From: JBDHWG01 sp046328505
GTDB taxonomy: Bacteria; Chloroflexota; Anaerolineae; Epilineales; JAHCIE01
DNA: 64,000 nt
NCBI GenBank assembly: GCA_046328505.1
Contig: JAXLWL010000003.1
Location: 62,001 to 126,000 of the forward strand
Direction: 5' to 3'
A program made the translations under genes and the position numbers. Below the pieces are notes generated by a model, which was not told the DNA's origin, did no database searches, and saw only the letters and a list, made by a program, of their open reading frames with translations. Positions 17,330-25,921 of this stretch are shown piece after piece (positions within the stretch are counted from its first letter, which is position 1; every line of letters begins with the position of its first letter).

Positions 17330-18665
17330 CTGCTACTCCTTCCTGAGCTATGCGTGCGGTATTCGAGCCGCCGGGCCATCCCAGGCGGAGCGCCGACGCC
17401 CAGCGCAGCCAGCGGACGTGGCCGCGGCCCTGGGGGTCGGGGAGTAGCTTGATCTGGCCGCCATGGGCGCGTTCCGCCAGATCCAGAACAGCGCGCCCGG
17501 CGGGGCTGCGCCGTTCGAGAATCACGGGGCGTTGAGCCGCGGCGGCGCGTTGCACGGACTTCGGGTCGAAGGGGATCACCGCAGCGGTCGCCACACCAAG
17601 CACCCACTCGATCTCGGTGCGCGTGTGGTGCTGCCGGTGGTCGTAGCGGTTGAGAACCAGCGCCAGCTGCGCCGGGTCGATGCCGACGTGTTTCTGGAGG
17701 CGGCCCAGCGCAGCGCGTCCATGCCAGAGGCCAACCAGGTCGGTGGAGATGACCAGGAGAACGTTATGCGCCATGCCAAGAGCAGTTCGGTGGAGGACAA
17801 GGTCGGGGGTCAGGAAATCGGCGCCGACGTCGAGGACGATGTAGCGGTGGCGGCGCTGTAGCTCAGCCACCAGCCGCTGGAAGAACGGGCTGGACAGACG
17901 GGTGCGCATCTCGGGCTTGGGCAGGCCGCACAGGACGGTGGCATACGGGCTGCCTGGGGTGAGCGGTTGAAGCTCCTGTGCCAGGGCGTAATCCCACTCG
18001 CGGGCTGTTTCTGGCTCGGCGTGGGCCAGCATGTACAGGTTGTGGGTGGGGTCGGCGTCGAGGTAGGCAGCGATGCTTGGTCCGGCAAGGTCCACGTCGA
18101 CAAGAGCCGTTGGCGCGACGGCGCCCAATGCGGCCGCCAGGTTGATGGCGATTGTCGTTCGGCCGGGGCTGCCCTGCCCGCTGGCGACCGCGATGATCGT
18201 GGCGTCGCCTACATCACGGTCAACATTGCTGTGCGGAGCGTCGAGGTCACTTAGGGCTTTGTCTTGTGTGCCAGAACGGGCCTCGCCTCGCACAGCCGCC
18301 ACAAGGGATTGTTGGACCGTCGTGGCGTCCGCCTCCACCGGGAGGACAACCCCCTGGAGGCTCCGCCACGGCTCATCTGCCGCATAGGGGGTCAGAACGA
18401 CCAGGGGAACTCGGGTCTTGCTCAGCTCGCCCAAGATCGTCTCGGTCAGCCGATGCAGGTCGAACGCCACGAGGAGGACGTCAGCGTGGCCCTGTCGGGC
18501 GCAGTCGAGAATCTCCTCTGCCGCGAGACAGCGCTTGACGACAACCAGGTCTTCCGCCTCGGTCAATGCGCGCAGCAGCGTTCGCTCGCGCTCAGGGTCG
18601 CCGAGGCCGGCGGCCACGCGAATAGGCGGTCCGTGTTCCTTGGGCTGAGTATCCGTAGGGCGCAT
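17235..18665 (-). CDS. tadZ: TadZ/CpaE-like MinD-family localisation ATPase
   Basis: The 476-residue product has an N-terminal receiver-like domain (about 15-130, with VLLVAFD and LVVLTPY strands) and a MinD/ParA ATPase domain. The latter contains the deviant Walker A ASGQGSPGRTTIAINLAAAL, in which Arg replaces the usual Lys of GKT, and the switch motif DVDLAGPS. CpaE/TadZ proteins place the Tad machine at the cell pole and often have modified Walker residues. It lies between cpaB and tadA. About 30 C-terminal codons overlap tadA, and that tail is low-complexity. Confidence 0.85.
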   Translation of the reverse strand: MRPTDTQPKEHGPPIRVAAGLGDPERERTLLRALTEAEDLVVVKRCLAAEEILDCARQGHADVLLVAFDLHRLTETILGELSKTRVPLVVLTPYAADEPWRSLQGVVLPVEADATTVQQSLVAAVRGEARSGTQDKALSDLDAPHSNVDRDVGDATIIAVASGQGSPGRTTIAINLAAALGAVAPTALVDVDLAGPSIAAYLDADPTHNLYMLAHAEPETAREWDYALAQELQPLTPGSPYATVLCGLPKPEMRTRLSSPFFQRLVAELQRRHRYIVLDVGADFLTPDLVLHRTALGMAHNVLLVISTDLVGLWHGRAALGRLQKHVGIDPAQLALVLNRYDHRQHHTRTEIEWVLGVATAAVIPFDPKSVQRAAAAQRPVILERRSPAGRAVLDLAERAHGGQIKLLPDPQGRGHVRWLRWASALRLGWPGGSNTARIAQEGVADDELSTPVAIGEPEERSNGRARFESRGPDGR

Positions 18666-18675
18666 GGAGCCTCCC

Positions 18676-19350
18676 TTATTGCTGCGGTGGCAGCAGGGCC
18701 ACGTCGAGATCGCCGCTCCACTTGGCCTCAGCGAGCTGACGAGCTTGCTCCGGTGTTAGGGTGAGGGTCACCCATTTCGTCGGTCCCTGAACAACAGCGT
18801 TCCCAGCTGCGTCGGTGCTGAACGCGGTCGTCCACTGGTCGTAGCCCACATCGTAGACAGAGACACGGGGGAGGACCACGCTCGTGCGGGTGTCGGGCTT
18901 GCCTTTGTTGAGAGTCACGAGCACCTGGACGGAATCGCCCGGCCGCAGCCGACCGCCCACCGCTGTCTCAGGACTGACGGCTATGGTGAGGGCGACGCGG
19001 TCGGCACTAAGGGGCGGGCGAGGGGCGACCTGGGCGCGCACAAGCATCTGCTGCGCGTGGACTGGCTCGGCCAACGGCTTTCCGACAAGACTGGATAGCT
19101 CGCTAGCAGGAATGGCCGTCTGGTAGATGGCATCATCCACGCGCACCTGCGAGACCGCCAGGTCGGGAGCGCCCAGGATGGTCGTGGCCGGCAAGTCGCG
19201 CGTGGCGACGACAACACCACGAGCATCCGACGAGAGGGTCCAGAAAGCCAGGGAACCCCCAAAGGCGACGAGCGTCACAAAGACGCCGAGGACAGCGCGC
19301 ATGTCGATGCGGCGTGGCCGTCGAAGCGCGCGGCTTGGGGTAAGGGGCAT
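18676..19350 (-). CDS. cpaB: CpaB/RcpC-like pilus protein with SAF domain
   Basis: The start at 19350 follows a GGAGGT site and gives MPLTPSRALRRPRRIDMRAVLG, a short basic head before one membrane helix. The frame is open further upstream, but without the normal CpaB layout. A SAF domain follows (VVVATRDLPATTILGAPDLA), then a beta-rich RcpC-like part ending about residue 224. In diderms CpaB works with the secretin. No secretin gene is present here, so a wall-side role in a monoderm envelope is more likely. It is the first gene of the pilus operon. Confidence 0.85.
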   Translation of the reverse strand: MPLTPSRALRRPRRIDMRAVLGVFVTLVAFGGSLAFWTLSSDARGVVVATRDLPATTILGAPDLAVSQVRVDDAIYQTAIPASELSSLVGKPLAEPVHAQQMLVRAQVAPRPPLSADRVALTIAVSPETAVGGRLRPGDSVQVLVTLNKGKPDTRTSVVLPRVSVYDVGYDQWTTAFSTDAAGNAVVQGPTKWVTLTLTPEQARQLAEAKWSGDLDVALLPPQQ

Positions 19351-20292
19351 CGTAGGCAAAGCTACCTCCAGAGTAACGGAAGTCCTACTGCTGGTAAGGC
19401 CGACGAAGGCGATTGGACAGAGCCTGCGAAACGGTGAGGTCAGGTAAGTCGGACAAGGCTCACGAAGTAACGAAGGGCGAACCGACACGAGATCGAGGGT
19501 CATCCGCGACAGTGGGCAGACGACAGCGGAGGAGAGACTGGCGCCGGTGGCGAGGAGGCAGGTCAGCGGGTAAAGCTACCAGTTTCTCCATAGGCCGGGC
19601 ATGAGAGACGAAACAAAACGCAGACAGGCAGGAAGAGTAAGGCTCCCCCCGCCTGTCTGGTATCGGGACATACACGTCGCAAGGCGTATCTACTGTAATG
19701 ACGTTGAGTTCACGCACCGGGTTACGGGAAGGTCCAAATCCCGAGAAGATTGGATCGGTGGGTGGGTAAAGACGGACAGAGAATAGATTGAATCCTATAG
19801 AGTCACCCCGAAATAAGTCACTTCTCGGTAACTTTGAGAGAGAAGATGGTCTGCGCGAGGTCATGCGCCGTTTCTCAGAATTTCTCTCCAATAGCCGGGA
19901 CGGGAACTCGTGGAAGCGTATAGCATCCCCTACGGTACCTGGGCATGGGAAACCGCAGGGTGTTCGTGAGGGTCGAGAGTAGGCGGTCGCAGACCGAGCC
20001 AACAACCTGAACAGTGAGACGGTCCATGGGTCTGATGCTTGGAGAGACGGTGTCTATTGCGTCCGCCTCCGCCGAGTCTTCTGCCAGGGGTAACACACCA
20101 TCCAGAATAGCTCACAGGCTTCGGGTGGCTCAGGTGACTGGCGCCCACGAGGTGAATTACGTCACATCTCAAGCCTATAACCGGACGTTCACCTTGGCCG
20201 CGGCCCCCTCGTCACGGCCGAACTTGGGCCTGTTCTAAACGGTCCGGGATGCACTTCTCTCGGGAGGAATGGGAAATTGCAGATTGGTCTGG
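19351..20292. other. Gene-poor gap upstream of the Tad operon
   Basis: Frames here are short, lack ribosome sites and show no domain. One inverted repeat stands out: CAGACAGGC at 19621 and GCCTGTCTG near 19653 could form a nine-base stem. A weak relative of the 11-bp repeats (AAGTT and AAGTG, 11 bp apart, minus strand, near 19815-19835) may be a further control site facing cpaB, but it is not convincing. Otherwise I see nothing I can name. Confidence 0.4.
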
Positions 20293-20348
20293 CCGTGCCC
20301 GTAAAGTGCCCGTGAAGTGCTCAAAAAGTGACCGGGGCATGATAGACT
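20293..20348 (+). promoter_or_regulatory. SARP-type operator/promoter: second four-repeat array
   Basis: GTG-centred units begin at 20293, 20304, 20315 and 20326, exactly 11 bp apart. The last three contain AAGTG and the final unit is AAAAGTGACCG, identical to the last unit before tadB. Eight bases further is TAGACT (20343-20348), at the same distance as TAGAGT at the tadB site. It faces right, towards the genes from 20750 onward, and would give a leader of about 400 bases. Confidence 0.7.
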
Positions 20349-20749
20349 ATAGACGCTAATATGGTTTGGTCGGCATTTGCTGCAAAAGCCGATGGGGATG
20401 GTCCTCCTCTGGCAGCGTGGGATCGTGGCGGATGGCGAATGCCCTCAGCCCGTGAGCTTGCTCTCTCACCTGGCCTTCAAGCGACCAACGGCGAGGCTCG
20501 GCCGCGCCAGCGCTGGATCTGAAACGAGCTTGCTCTCCAGTTCTGGTGACTCAAGGCTAACGGATTGCCGATACGTATAACCATCGTTCAACACCGAGAC
20601 ACGTTCTCGGCATGTCGGGTGAGTTGTGCCCAACTACGAGGAGGTCGCGCATGGCTGACGTGTAATCCCCACAATTCCAAGCATGAGTCCCATCTCTTCT
20701 GAATGCCGGGCGTTGCGCTCGGCGTTTGCTATTTCCCTAGGAGGTATCG
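20349..20749 (+). other. Long leader region between the array promoter and the next gene
   Basis: This leader is about 400 bases with no ordinary gene. It holds a stem near 20368-20390 (TCGGC...GCCGA) and a 12-base direct repeat GAGCTTGCTCTC at 20454 and 20526. It also has a perfect GAGGAGG site (20638-20644) six bases before a four-codon ORF, ATG GCT GAC GTG TAA (20651-20665). The last could be a leader peptide or the remnant of a lost gene. Confidence 0.4.
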
Positions 20750-21310
20750 ATGTCGGAGCACCTACTTCACTGGCTAGAGATGGTTCGACATCGCTGGCAC
20801 GCGGTTCGAACCTGGATCGCAGCAAGGGTGACACGAGTTCAGCATCGCCTGCATCGCCGCACACTGCCGGTCGTTGTCCTTATTGCCGACAAAGTGCAAC
20901 GGTGTGCGCTCGAGCGCCAGCTTGGCGCGGGTCTGCGGCAGCTGGAGCAAGTTGTGAGAATGCCGCGAGACGCCGATGTGGCGGTCATTGTTCAGCACAC
21001 TTTGATGACCGATCACCAACTCGCGGGTTGTTATCAAGTGGGCCAGCGGGATGACGGCCAGCCGTTTGCGCTCATTCGTATCGCGCTCCAGGTGAATGGG
21101 CGCGTGTTGAGCACCGACGAACTGCTCGCCGTGATGGCTGAGCAGTGGATTGGCCTCACAACACAACAAGGCGGCGGGTTGAGCGTTATCGTCCCAATTG
21201 ACCTGGACCCGGCGTCGACAAAAGCGACTTCTCAAGTCGTCGCTCGTGACCCCCTAACACCGGCGATCAACGGCCACCAATCGGCAGCGCTGGCATCGGC
21301 CGCCCGGTAA
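20750..21310 (+). CDS. Hypothetical protein, 186 aa
   Basis: AGGAGG lies six bases before this ATG, so the start is well supported. The N-terminal 45 residues are basic and helical (HLLHWLEMVRHRWHAVRTWI). The rest alternates strands and helices, with no motif I recognise; it lacks a signal peptide and membrane helix. It is the first full gene after the 11-bp array promoter and is followed 24 bases later by the coiled-coil gene. A role with the pilus or with the DNA genes downstream cannot be decided from sequence. Confidence 0.65.
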   Translation: MSEHLLHWLEMVRHRWHAVRTWIAARVTRVQHRLHRRTLPVVVLIADKVQRCALERQLGAGLRQLEQVVRMPRDADVAVIVQHTLMTDHQLAGCYQVGQRDDGQPFALIRIALQVNGRVLSTDELLAVMAEQWIGLTTQQGGGLSVIVPIDLDPASTKATSQVVARDPLTPAINGHQSAALASAAR

Positions 21311-21334
21311 GGCAGAGTGAAAGGAGTCATCGTC

Positions 21335-22381
21335 ATGGCGAAGCAAATCGTTGTCCATAGTTTCGCGGACCTTGCCCTGGTCTTCCAGCTAGACCAGATG
21401 TCCTCACCAGAGGACGATACAGTTCCGACTGAGCGCCCGGCGTCCTCCGAAGTGCTGGACGAGACCCCTGACCTGGCTGGCCTTATTTCGAGGCTGGCAG
21501 AAGCCGGACGTGCGTTGGCAGAGATGGCCCAGCGGGACGAGGCAGCACGCGAGCAGGCGCTCCAGCATCTTGAGCGCTACGATGCCCTGGTCGCGTCGCA
21601 GCGTGAGGCTGAGGATGCTCTCCAACAGGCGCAGCGATTGCAGCAGGACGCTATCCAGTTAGTCGAGAGCGCCTTCACAAGCGAGGCTCGGGACGCTGCC
21701 TCTCAAGTGGCCGAGCAGGCTCGTCAGGTTGAGGAAGTGGCGACGCGGCTGGCTGCGGCGCGACGTGGTGAGGTGCAACTATTCGCGTCGACTGTAGACC
21801 TGGAACGGCTGCTGGCCGAACGTCGGCGGCAGGAGGAGGCGCAGCGAGCGCAGGCCGAAGAAGCGGAGCGCGCCGCGCTCATTGTTGATGTAATTGCTTC
21901 CGCCGACGCCGCGCTGAACGCTGGCAACTGGGAGATGGCCCGAGATGCTTTGGGCAAAATCGCGCACGAGTCAAGCGATCTGCCTCAGCTGAAAGAGCTG
22001 CGTCAACGCATCGCTCAGCGAGAGTTCGCGGCGAGGGTGACCCGCGCAGATGACGCCCTGTGGGCGGCGCGCCGCGAGTTTCGGCGCGACCCCGCTGCCG
22101 CGCTTGCTCGCCTTGAGAGCCTCGACGTCGCTGGCCTGCCGTCCCCTCTTGCCCGCCAGGTGTTCGGGACGTGGGCTCGCGCGTGCGCCCGACTCTGCCA
22201 GGAGCGCCAGATGGCCGACCCCCTGCGCTACGCTCCCGACCCTGGCCGCGGCGTCGTCATCGCCCGCCAGACGACGACCGACAGCTACGTGGTCGTCAGC
22301 GCCCTGGGCATGGGCGACGGGTGGCACGTGGGCGCCGCCGTCAGCCAGCGCATCGTCGAACGCGCCCGGCCCCTCCGCTAA
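21335..22381 (+). CDS. Coiled-coil protein, 348 aa
   Basis: AAAGGAG precedes ATG 21335; the frame is open a little earlier but without a site. After a short N-terminal strand (MAKQIVVHSFADLALVFQ) the protein is mostly helical. Long Glu/Gln/Arg/Ala heptads run from about residue 50 to 230 (AEQARQVEEVATRLAAARRG, ERLLAERRRQEEAQRAQAEE), which is a coiled coil. The last 80 residues look globular. No family is recognised. The UvrD-like helicase begins ten bases after its stop, so the two are probably co-transcribed. Confidence 0.7.
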   Translation: MAKQIVVHSFADLALVFQLDQMSSPEDDTVPTERPASSEVLDETPDLAGLISRLAEAGRALAEMAQRDEAAREQALQHLERYDALVASQREAEDALQQAQRLQQDAIQLVESAFTSEARDAASQVAEQARQVEEVATRLAAARRGEVQLFASTVDLERLLAERRRQEEAQRAQAEEAERAALIVDVIASADAALNAGNWEMARDALGKIAHESSDLPQLKELRQRIAQREFAARVTRADDALWAARREFRRDPAAALARLESLDVAGLPSPLARQVFGTWARACARLCQERQMADPLRYAPDPGRGVVIARQTTTDSYVVVSALGMGDGWHVGAAVSQRIVERARPLR

Positions 22382-22390
22382 CCCCCGCAT

Positions 22391-24136
22391 GTGCTCGACC
22401 TCGCGCGGCTGAGCTTCGAGCAGCGGCAGGCGGTCCTCGCCCCCTGTGGCCCGCTCGCCATCGTTGCAGGCCCCGGCTCCGGCAAGACCACCGTCCTCGC
22501 CGCCCGCATCGCCTACCTCGTCATCGCGCGCCACGTCTCCCCCGACAGCATCCTCGCCGTCTCCTTCACCTCCAAGGCCGCCCGCGAGCTTCGCACTCGC
22601 CTCGTCGGCGTCCTCGGCCCACTCGGCCGCGAGGTGGACGTCACGACCTTCCACGCCTTCGGCCTGCGCATCATCCGCCACTGGGTCGGGGAGCTTGGCC
22701 TCGGTCCTGGTCCGCCCATAGTGTACGACGAGGACGACGCGCGGGTCCTGCTGCGAGACGTAGCGCAACGGCAGGACGTGGACGCGGGAACGCTGGCGAT
22801 GGCGACGCTGGCGAGCCGCCTGAACCGCTATCGGCTGGGCAACGACGCCTCTACGCCGCTGTGGCTGCGGGTGTTGGCCGACGAATACCAGGCAGCGCTG
22901 CAATCCCGCGGCGCCGTGGACTTCACAGCCATGCTCAGCACGCCGCTGCGCTTGTTCGACGAGCGCCCCTCGGCGTTGCGGATGTACCAGGACGCCTACC
23001 GCCACATCCTGGTGGACGAGTTCCAGGATGTGAGCGCGCCCCAGTATCGTCTTCTGCAGCGGCTCGCCGCGCGTCACGGCAACCTGACCGTCGTCGGCGA
23101 CCCGCTGCAGACCCTCTACGCCTGGCGCGGCGCGGACGCCGACGGGCTGCGCCACTTCCAGCGCGACTTCCCGACCGCCTGCGTCTTCCAGCTCCACACA
23201 AACTATCGCTCGACCGGGTGCATTCTGGCGGTGGCCAACACCCTCGGCGCGAGCCTGGACGCAGACCGCCGCCTGCGCACCGACAATCCGGCCGGATCCA
23301 TCCCCCGCCTGCACTCTGCAAGGGACGAGGAAGGCGAAGCCGGTTTCGTGGCCGAGGAGATTGGTCGGTTGCTCGACGACGGTCGGGGACATCACCTATC
23401 CGACATCGCGGTTCTCTACCGCACCAACCACCAGGCCGACGAGCTTGCCCTGGCGCTGCGAGAGCGGCGGCTGGCGTACCGGGTGCGTGGGCGCAGCGAC
23501 CTGTTCCACCGACGCGAGGTACGGGACGTCCTCGCCTACCTGCGCCTGGCCTGCAATCCAACCGACACGGCAGCGCTCGAACGCATTGCGAAAACGACGC
23601 CTGCCTTGCATGTGCATCCGGACATCCACCCGCAAGCCCGGCGTCTCAGCCCACCACTCCTGGTAGATACCATCCTGGAGCGCACGGGCTATCGGCGGTG
23701 GCTGGCCCAGCAGCCAGATGGCGAGCGACGGCTGGGATACCTGGCGGATCTGCGCCGGCTGCTGGAGCGCGTCGAGGGTGACCTGGCCGACTGGCTCGAC
23801 GCGCTTCGCCTGGGCGACGACCCAGAGGCGCACGAGACAGCCGACCAGGTGACACTCACCACGATTCACGCTTCGAAAGGGGGCGAATGGCAGGTGGTGT
23901 TTGTCGTCGGCATCGAAGAGGGTCTGCTTCCGCACACCCACGCGCTGATGCGCGAGCCCAACAGCGGCGCCATCCAGGAGGAGCAACGCCTCGCCTACGT
24001 CGCCGTGACCCGGCCACGCGATCGTCTCTACTTGAGCTATTGCCGCTCACGATGGCGTGGCGAGGCCGCCGTCGCCTGTCAGCCCTCGCGCTTCTTGCGC
24101 GGCTTACCCCTCGATACGTCGAGACGTTTCCCCTGA
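22391..24136 (+). CDS. UvrD/Rep-type superfamily 1A DNA helicase
   Basis: This 3'-5' DNA helicase has all core motifs: I AGPGSGKT, Ia SFTSKAARELRTR, II LVDEFQDVSAPQ, III VVGDPLQTLYAWRGAD, IV LHTNYRST, V TTIHASKGGEWQVVFVVG, and VI EEQRLAYVAVTRPRDRLYLSY. At 581 residues it is shorter than chromosomal UvrD or PcrA (about 700-750), mainly in the 2B and C-terminal regions, as in helicases of mobile elements. The start codon is GTG. It heads a compact run of DNA-handling genes with primase and SSB. Confidence 0.9.
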   Translation: MLDLARLSFEQRQAVLAPCGPLAIVAGPGSGKTTVLAARIAYLVIARHVSPDSILAVSFTSKAARELRTRLVGVLGPLGREVDVTTFHAFGLRIIRHWVGELGLGPGPPIVYDEDDARVLLRDVAQRQDVDAGTLAMATLASRLNRYRLGNDASTPLWLRVLADEYQAALQSRGAVDFTAMLSTPLRLFDERPSALRMYQDAYRHILVDEFQDVSAPQYRLLQRLAARHGNLTVVGDPLQTLYAWRGADADGLRHFQRDFPTACVFQLHTNYRSTGCILAVANTLGASLDADRRLRTDNPAGSIPRLHSARDEEGEAGFVAEEIGRLLDDGRGHHLSDIAVLYRTNHQADELALALRERRLAYRVRGRSDLFHRREVRDVLAYLRLACNPTDTAALERIAKTTPALHVHPDIHPQARRLSPPLLVDTILERTGYRRWLAQQPDGERRLGYLADLRRLLERVEGDLADWLDALRLGDDPEAHETADQVTLTTIHASKGGEWQVVFVVGIEEGLLPHTHALMREPNSGAIQEEQRLAYVAVTRPRDRLYLSYCRSRWRGEAAVACQPSRFLRGLPLDTSRRFP

Positions 24137-24155
24137 GCATGAAAAGGAGGTGGAC

Positions 24156-25211
24156 ATGACAGCCACCGATATACTGCGCCTGAAGCAAGACCATCCCATC
24201 GCGGAGGTGGTCGCGCGGTTCGGCATCGAGCTACGACCCAGTGGGCGTACCTTCGTCGGCCGCTGCCCCTTCCACGCCGATGGCGGCCGACCGAATTTCC
24301 ACGTGTATCCTGCGACGGGCAGCTGGTTCTGTTACCGCTGCGGCGTCGGCGGCGACGTCATCGGCTTCGTCCGTCGGATGGAGCGGTGCAGCTTCCGCCA
24401 GGCCGTCGAGCGTATCGAGAGTGTCACAGTCACCCCAACCTCGCATCACTTACCGCCCCACAGTCCACCCTCACCCCCGCCGCGCTTCCGGCGGCCGGTG
24501 GAACATGCCTGCCTCGCCGCGGCCGTCGCGTTCTATCACCACCGACTGCTTGAGACGCCGGCGGCCCTGGCGTACTGGGAGAGCCGAGGCCTGGACTGGC
24601 GGCTGCTTAGCGAGTGTCGCGTGGGGTACGCCACCGGCCGTGGGCTTGTGGACTATCTGCGCCAGCAGCGCCTGCCCATCCAGGCCACGGTCCGGATGGG
24701 CTTGCTGCGGCCCAACGGCCGCGAGTTCTTCGCCGGCCGGCTCGTGATCCCGGAGATGCGCCACGGCCAGCCGATCTGGCTCATCGGCCGCACGATCACC
24801 CCCAACGACAACCGCCCGAAGTACCTGGGCCTCCCCGGGCCGAAGCCCCTCCTCGGCTGGGAGGCAGCCGCCCGCCAGCGCCACATCGTCCTGACGGAAG
24901 GTGTCTTCGACGTTCTCACGCTGCGTCAGTGGGGTGTGCCGTCCCTGGGGCTGCTCGGTACGCACGCCCGCAGCGACGCGGTGCGCGCCCTGCTGCACTT
25001 TGGCCGCATCTACCTCGCCTTCGACAACGACGATGCCGGACGAGCGGCAACGGCAGACCTCCAGGCTGTTCTAGGCCGACGAGCTATTCCACTTGAACTT
25101 CGGGACAACGTCAAGGACATCGCCGACCTGGCGCTCCTGCCGGATGGCCAGGCGCTGTTCATGGCTGCCCTGCGCAATGCGGGGTGTGAGATCGAGCAAG
25201 AAGGAGAGTGA
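24156..25211 (+). CDS. DnaG-like primase with CHC2 zinc finger and Toprim domain
   Basis: AAGGAGG precedes ATG 24156. The N-terminal CHC2 zinc finger is visible as CPFHADG ... WFCYRCG (about 36-67). The catalytic core has the Toprim strand IVLTEGVFDVLTLRQWG and the metal site LAFDNDDAGRAA. At 351 residues it lacks the C-terminal helicase-binding domain of chromosomal DnaG, as expected for a plasmid- or phage-type primase. It would make RNA primers for a local replication module. SSB follows four bases after its stop. Confidence 0.9.
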   Translation: MTATDILRLKQDHPIAEVVARFGIELRPSGRTFVGRCPFHADGGRPNFHVYPATGSWFCYRCGVGGDVIGFVRRMERCSFRQAVERIESVTVTPTSHHLPPHSPPSPPPRFRRPVEHACLAAAVAFYHHRLLETPAALAYWESRGLDWRLLSECRVGYATGRGLVDYLRQQRLPIQATVRMGLLRPNGREFFAGRLVIPEMRHGQPIWLIGRTITPNDNRPKYLGLPGPKPLLGWEAAARQRHIVLTEGVFDVLTLRQWGVPSLGLLGTHARSDAVRALLHFGRIYLAFDNDDAGRAATADLQAVLGRRAIPLELRDNVKDIADLALLPDGQALFMAALRNAGCEIEQEGE

Positions 25212-25215
25212 TTCC

Positions 25216-25584
25216 ATGGGATTCTGCGTCAACAAGGCCGAGCTGATTGGAAGGCTGGGAAGAGATGTCGAGCTGCGCTACACCCCGGAAGGCCACGCCG
25301 TCGCCAACTTCAGTCTCGCCACCGACCGCCCGCCCAAGCCCAGCGGCGAGACCGTCACCGATTGGCACCGCGTCGTCTGCTGGGGCCAGGTCGCCGAGTT
25401 CTGCGGCGAGTACCTGGGCAAAGGCCGCCTCGTCTACGTCGCCGGCCGCATCACCTACCGCTCCTTCGAGAAGGACGGCCAGAAGCGCACCGTGACCGAG
25501 ATCATCGCGACCGAGGTCATCGCCCTCGACCGCCGGCCGGAAACCCCTTCGGCTGAGCCAGCCGCCGTCGAGCCTGCTTCTTAG
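25216..25584 (+). CDS. ssb: Single-stranded DNA-binding protein
   Basis: AAGGAG lies nine bases before the ATG. The 122-residue protein is an OB-fold SSB: NKAELIGRLGRDVELRYTPE, VANFSLATDR, DWHRVVCWGQVAEFCGEYL and KGRLVYVAGRITYRS. It ends soon after the OB fold and lacks the acidic DDDIPF-like tip that recruits partner proteins in chromosomal SSB. It probably coats ssDNA during replication or transfer of the element. Confidence 0.93.
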   Translation: MGFCVNKAELIGRLGRDVELRYTPEGHAVANFSLATDRPPKPSGETVTDWHRVVCWGQVAEFCGEYLGKGRLVYVAGRITYRSFEKDGQKRTVTEIIATEVIALDRRPETPSAEPAAVEPAS

Positions 25585-25608
25585 GCTCTACGGACAAGTC
25601 GTGTACGT

Positions 25609-25641
25609 GAGAAGGCGGAGCGTCGATGGCTCCGCCTTCTC
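25609..25641 (+). terminator. 13-bp perfect hairpin after ssb
   Basis: GAGAAGGCGGAGC (25609-25621) pairs perfectly with GCTCCGCCTTCTC (25629-25641) around a seven-base loop. No T-run follows, so it may act as a weak terminator, an attenuator or an mRNA 3' end protector between ssb and the next gene. Confidence 0.5.
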
Positions 25642-25660
25642 CTGTGATGGGAGGCCCCCC

Positions 25661-25921
25661 ATGCCGACCCTCTACGATGTCCTGCCCCAACAGCAACGCC
25701 TCGCCCTGGCGGTCGCCACAAAAAGCCCGGCCGTTCTCGCCCAGGCCTTCGCCAGCCACGTCGGCCAGTTCTACGACCGCGCCGCGTTCGACGCCCTCGC
25801 TCGCCAGGTCGCCGACCTCTACGCCGACGACAGCGCCGAGCGCGCCGAGCGCTTCCGCGCCCACCTCGACCGCCGCCTCTCCGACCGCTACCACAGCCCC
25901 GTCGCCTGGGATGTGACATGA
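25661..25921 (+). CDS. Hypothetical protein, 86 aa
   Basis: This small helical, acidic protein (LPQQQRLALAVATKSPAVLA ... YADDSAERAERFRAHLDRR) has no recognised domain. The start at 25661 is chosen just beyond the 25609 hairpin; the frame is open upstream through that hairpin. Its stop overlaps the RadC start as ATGA, so translation of the two is probably coupled. It may be an accessory to RadC or SSB, but nothing in the sequence shows this. Confidence 0.6.
   Translation: MPTLYDVLPQQQRLALAVATKSPAVLAQAFASHVGQFYDRAAFDALARQVADLYADDSAERAERFRAHLDRRLSDRYHSPVAWDVT

Noticed and set aside
15938..17452. A 504-codon open frame on the plus strand
   Set aside because: It lies opposite tadA, whose Walker motifs fix the true strand; the antisense product shows no domain.
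19351..20292. A riboswitch upstream of cpaB, for example for cyclic di-GMP
   Set aside because: I looked for the conserved GEMM core and helices and did not find them in the right order on the minus strand.
21971..23395. A 474-codon minus-strand frame
   Set aside because: It is antisense to the coiled-coil and UvrD-like genes and has no recognisable motif.
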